Source: Cacajao melanocephalus
Taxonomy: Eukaryota; Chordata; Mammalia; Primates; Pitheciidae
Assembly: GCA_963573385.1 (NCBI GenBank)
Contig: CAUYLG010075535.1
Span: 18,660-82,659 of the forward strand
Length of the DNA stretch: 64,000 bases
Reading direction: 5' to 3'
Shown here: one piece after another, positions 61,950 to 64,000 of the stretch
Layout: every line of letters starts with the position of its first letter
Numbering within the stretch: the first letter of the stretch is position 1
Position numbers and translations under genes: made by a program
Notes under the pieces: generated by a model
Told to the model about the DNA's origin: nothing
Seen by the model: only the letters and a program-made list of their open reading frames with translations
The model's database searches: none

Positions 61950-62480
61950 AGTGGAGAAAAAGGTATATTTATTATTGCATATTCATAAATGAAAAAACTG
62001 GATAGCTATTAAAATTATGTTTTTGATTAACAATAAAATCAACTGAAAATGCTTATTATGACAGTTTAAGTGAAGAAAGGAAAGCATAAAACTATGTACA
62101 TGGTAAAATCTGTTTTATTATAAAACTAAAATAGACCTAAGATCAATATGGTATATTATACATGAAACTAAATTAGACTAGAAGTAAATACATACATCCT
62201 TTTTTTTTTTTTTTTTTTTTTCTGAGACATAGTTTCACTCTGTAACCCAGGAAGGAGTGCACTGGTCGGATCACGGCTCACTGCAGCCTGTACTTCCTGG
62301 GCTCAAGTGATCCTCTTGCCTAATTTTTGATTTTTTCTTTTTGTAGAGATGACATCTCACTATGTTGATTAGGCTGGTCTTGAACTCCTGGGCTCAAGTG
62401 ATCCTCCTGCCTGGGCTTCCCAAATAAATGAATGTAATATTAATGCATATTTATCTCTACTGGGCTATAATTTTATACAA
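61950..62480 (+). mobile_element. Old L1 3'UTR, split by an Alu
   Basis: 'aaactatgtacatggtaaaatc', 'ctaaattagactagaagtaaatac' before the Alu and 'gtaatattaatgcatatttatctctactggg' after it match the 3'UTR of old L1 (L1ME-like), where 'aatgttaatagtggttatctctggg' is typical. Confidence 0.6.
62200..62422 (-). mobile_element. Alu SINE (AluJ-like), antisense, internally deleted
   Basis: Poly-T and CTGAGACATAGTTTCACTCTG are followed by the right monomer to TCCTCTTGCCT, which jumps directly to TAATTTTTGATTTTTTC, losing about 60 bases. It then runs to CTGGGCTTCCCA, where the Alu 5' part is missing. It interrupts the old L1 3'UTR. Confidence 0.88.
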
Positions 62481-62973
62481 CCAACCTGAAAGTTATACAT
62501 GATAAAATAACTTAAGCAGTATTAGAAACCCCTGGAAAATCACATATTGGAGGACATGATTTAATAACAATGTCCTCCATGTCCTCCAAGCATGGCCATC
62601 CTAACTGCTTGGATAGTGAGGTTACCATACTTCTTCCTAAGTCTAAGACTATGAGATGGGCTCCTGTTGGCTTTTTATTCTGTAAAGCTCTGGATACCCT
62701 TGTTTCTTTGTTAAAGCCAAATATGTAAATGAGAACAATTGCTATTTCACAGGTAGTTGAGGGAGAGATACTTAGATAACTTGAGTAAAGCAATACTATT
62801 GTGATTAGCACATATGGAGATTTAATAGCTATTAGTCACCTCTCCCTCATTTCCTTCTGTTTTTCTATAAAGATGGAGAAGTTTTTCAAAGAAACATGTA
62901 AGATATACTTAAAAATACTTGATTTGTCATAAAAAGTAAGCATTTCTAAAATTATCATTAAAAATTGCCTCTC
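62481..62973. other. Unique sequence before the L1 5' end
   Basis: A small hairpin GGAGGACAT (62549-62557) with ATGTCCTCC (62570-62578 and again 62579-62587). A 99-codon minus-strand frame (62512-62811) is unrecognised. It abuts the L1 without a visible second target duplication in the window. Confidence 0.4.
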
Positions 62974-63375
62974 GATCCAAGATGGCCGATTAACAACAGC
63001 TCAGGATTGCAGCTCCCAGTGAAAGCGCGGAGAGCGAGTGGACGCCGCACTTTCACATGAATTTTTGTTGCCCACAGACTGGGAGATTCCTGGTGGAGGA
63101 GCCACACAGGTCGCCAGCATGACTTTTTAGGCTGGCACGGCTATTTTGCCGGTGCCCCGGCACGGCGCTTCTTGGTGCAGAGTATACTGGACGGGGTGCC
63201 CTTTGAGTCAGGCTTGGCTGGTCGCATCCCCACAAGGAGAACAGCAATTGGAAGCGCTGAGGACTGAGAGTTTCACAGTAAGCACAGCTGAACCGGGAAG
63301 GTCCAGCCCTGCGGGGAAGGGGCATCCGCCAAAGGAAAACTAAGAAACAGAAAAAACTTCATCACCAGGCGGAGA
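62974..63375 (+). mobile_element. Primate L1 5'UTR, first tandem unit
   Basis: Starts GATCCAAGATGGCCGATTAAC, the L1 start motif, in a CpG-rich block (GCGCGGAGAGCGAG, GGACGCCGC). It ends CTTCATCACCAGGCGGAGA directly against a second copy of GATCCAAGATGG. The unit is about 402 bp. It lacks the L1PA1-type 5'UTR text and fits an older primate lineage (L1PB or older L1PA suspected). Confidence 0.88.
62978..62986 (+). promoter_or_regulatory. YY1-type site at the L1 start, unit 1
   Basis: CAAGATGGC matches the YY1 site known to set the transcription start of human L1. Its position at the very start of the unit fits. Confidence 0.65.
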
Positions 63376-63850
63376 GATCCAAGATGGCTGATTTACAACA
63401 GCTCAGGATTGTAGCTCCCAGTGAAAGCGCAGAGAGCGAGTGGACGCCGCAATTTTAGATGAATTTCTGTGGACCACAAACTGGGAGATTCCTGGCAGAG
63501 GAGCCACACGGATCACCAGCGCGACTCTTTTGGCCAGCGCAGCTGTTATGCCGGTGCCCCAGCGCGGCGCAGCACTTCTCGGTGCGGAGTATACGCGACT
63601 GGGGACCTTTTGAGTCAGGCTTGGCTGGTCCCATCCCCACAAGGAGAACAGCAATTGTAAGCTCTGAGGACTGAGAGTTTCACAGTAAGCACAGCTGAAC
63701 CCGGGAAAGCCAAGCTCAGTGGGAAAGGGGCATCCGCCAAAGGAAAACTAAGAAGCAGAAAAAACTTCATCACCAACAAGCCGGACATTCACTCAGACCC
63801 AATCTGAAAGTCAGCAATTACAAAGACGACAGGTGGATAAATTCACAAAA
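63376..63850 (+). mobile_element. Primate L1 5'UTR, second tandem unit and leader
   Basis: It repeats the first unit from GATCCAAGATGGCTGATTTAC to AAAAAACTTCATCACCA (near 63775) with scattered substitutions and a small insertion (GCGGCGCAGC near 63565). It then leaves the repeat at ACAAGCCGGACATTC and runs about 75 bp to the ORF1 start. The first unit is thus an extra promoter copy. Confidence 0.9.
63380..63388 (+). promoter_or_regulatory. YY1-type site, unit 2
   Basis: A second exact CAAGATGGC, 402 bp downstream of the first and at the same place in its unit. Confidence 0.65.
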
Positions 63851-64000
63851 ATGGGAAGCAACCAGTGCAAAAAGGCTGAGAACACCCGAAATCAGAATGC
63901 CTCTCCTCCTACAGGGGATCGCAGCTCCTCATCAGCAAGAGAACAAGGCCTGATGGAGAATGAGTGCGATGAACTGACAGAATCAGGCTTCAGAAGGTGG
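63851..64000 (+). CDS. L1 ORF1 protein, N-terminal part (cut by window)
   Basis: The ATG at 63851 has a strong context (AAAATGGG, A at -3 and G at +4) and opens 50 codons that stay open to the window edge. In L1 this protein (about 340 residues in primates) is a trimeric RNA-binding chaperone: a variable N-terminus, a coiled coil, an RRM and a C-terminal domain. It packages the L1 RNA in the cytoplasm. Only the variable N-terminus is seen here, beginning MGSNQCKKAENTRNQNASPP and continuing with a Ser-rich piece and an acidic stretch with ENECDELTESG. The later part aligns well with the usual L1 motif order (SSS, MENE, DEL, GFRR). Whether the frame survives beyond 64000 cannot be judged. The older-lineage 5'UTR makes an intact element unlikely. 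Confidence 0.85.
   Translation, partial: MGSNQCKKAENTRNQNASPPTGDRSSSSAREQGLMENECDELTESGFRRW

Overview
This window is primate nuclear DNA, most likely human or great ape. It carries AluJ and AluS/Y-type SINEs with target-site duplications, fragments of primate-specific L1, a MaLR solo LTR, and a dense layer of old mammalian repeats (L2, MIR, MER5, MER20). Base composition is AT-rich and CpG-poor. Nothing bacterial, viral-episomal or CRISPR-like is present. I find no complete protein-coding gene, rRNA or tRNA. Almost all long open frames fall in repeats (antisense Alu, tetranucleotide tracts, L1) or are chance frames. The window is best read as intergenic or deep intronic sequence.

Layout. 1-10 kb: unique sequence with an AluJ, a MIR and two antisense L2 copies. 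10-20 kb: an old L1 3' end, a (TTCC)n tract, sense and antisense L2, two Alus and a probable ERV1-type LTR. 20-30 kb: an L1P insertion carrying a perfect 47-bp inverted repeat in its AT-rich tail, then a run of MIRs and L2s. 30-41 kb: two hairpins, about 2 kb of antisense L1M 5' region, an L2 broken by about 660 bp of TA-rich minisatellite, a hAT MITE and a young L1PA 3' end. 41-52 kb: many MIRs, one unique candidate exon (45780-45939), MER20 and a long L2. 52-63 kb: a solo MST LTR, degraded L1s, Alus and MER5A. 63-64 kb: the 5' end of a primate L1 on the plus strand, with two tandem copies of a roughly 400-bp 5'UTR unit followed by the intact start of ORF1, cut by the window edge.

No genes work together here. 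The biological content is repeat history, secondary-structure-prone DNA and a few possible regulatory or exonic islands. The best leads are the foldback in the L1 tail, the 35-bp perfect hairpin near 33.5 kb, the tandem L1 5'UTR and the CpG-rich candidate exon at 45.8 kb. Repeat family names rest on recalled consensus patterns, not on a database search, so subfamily names are tentative and old-repeat edges are approximate.
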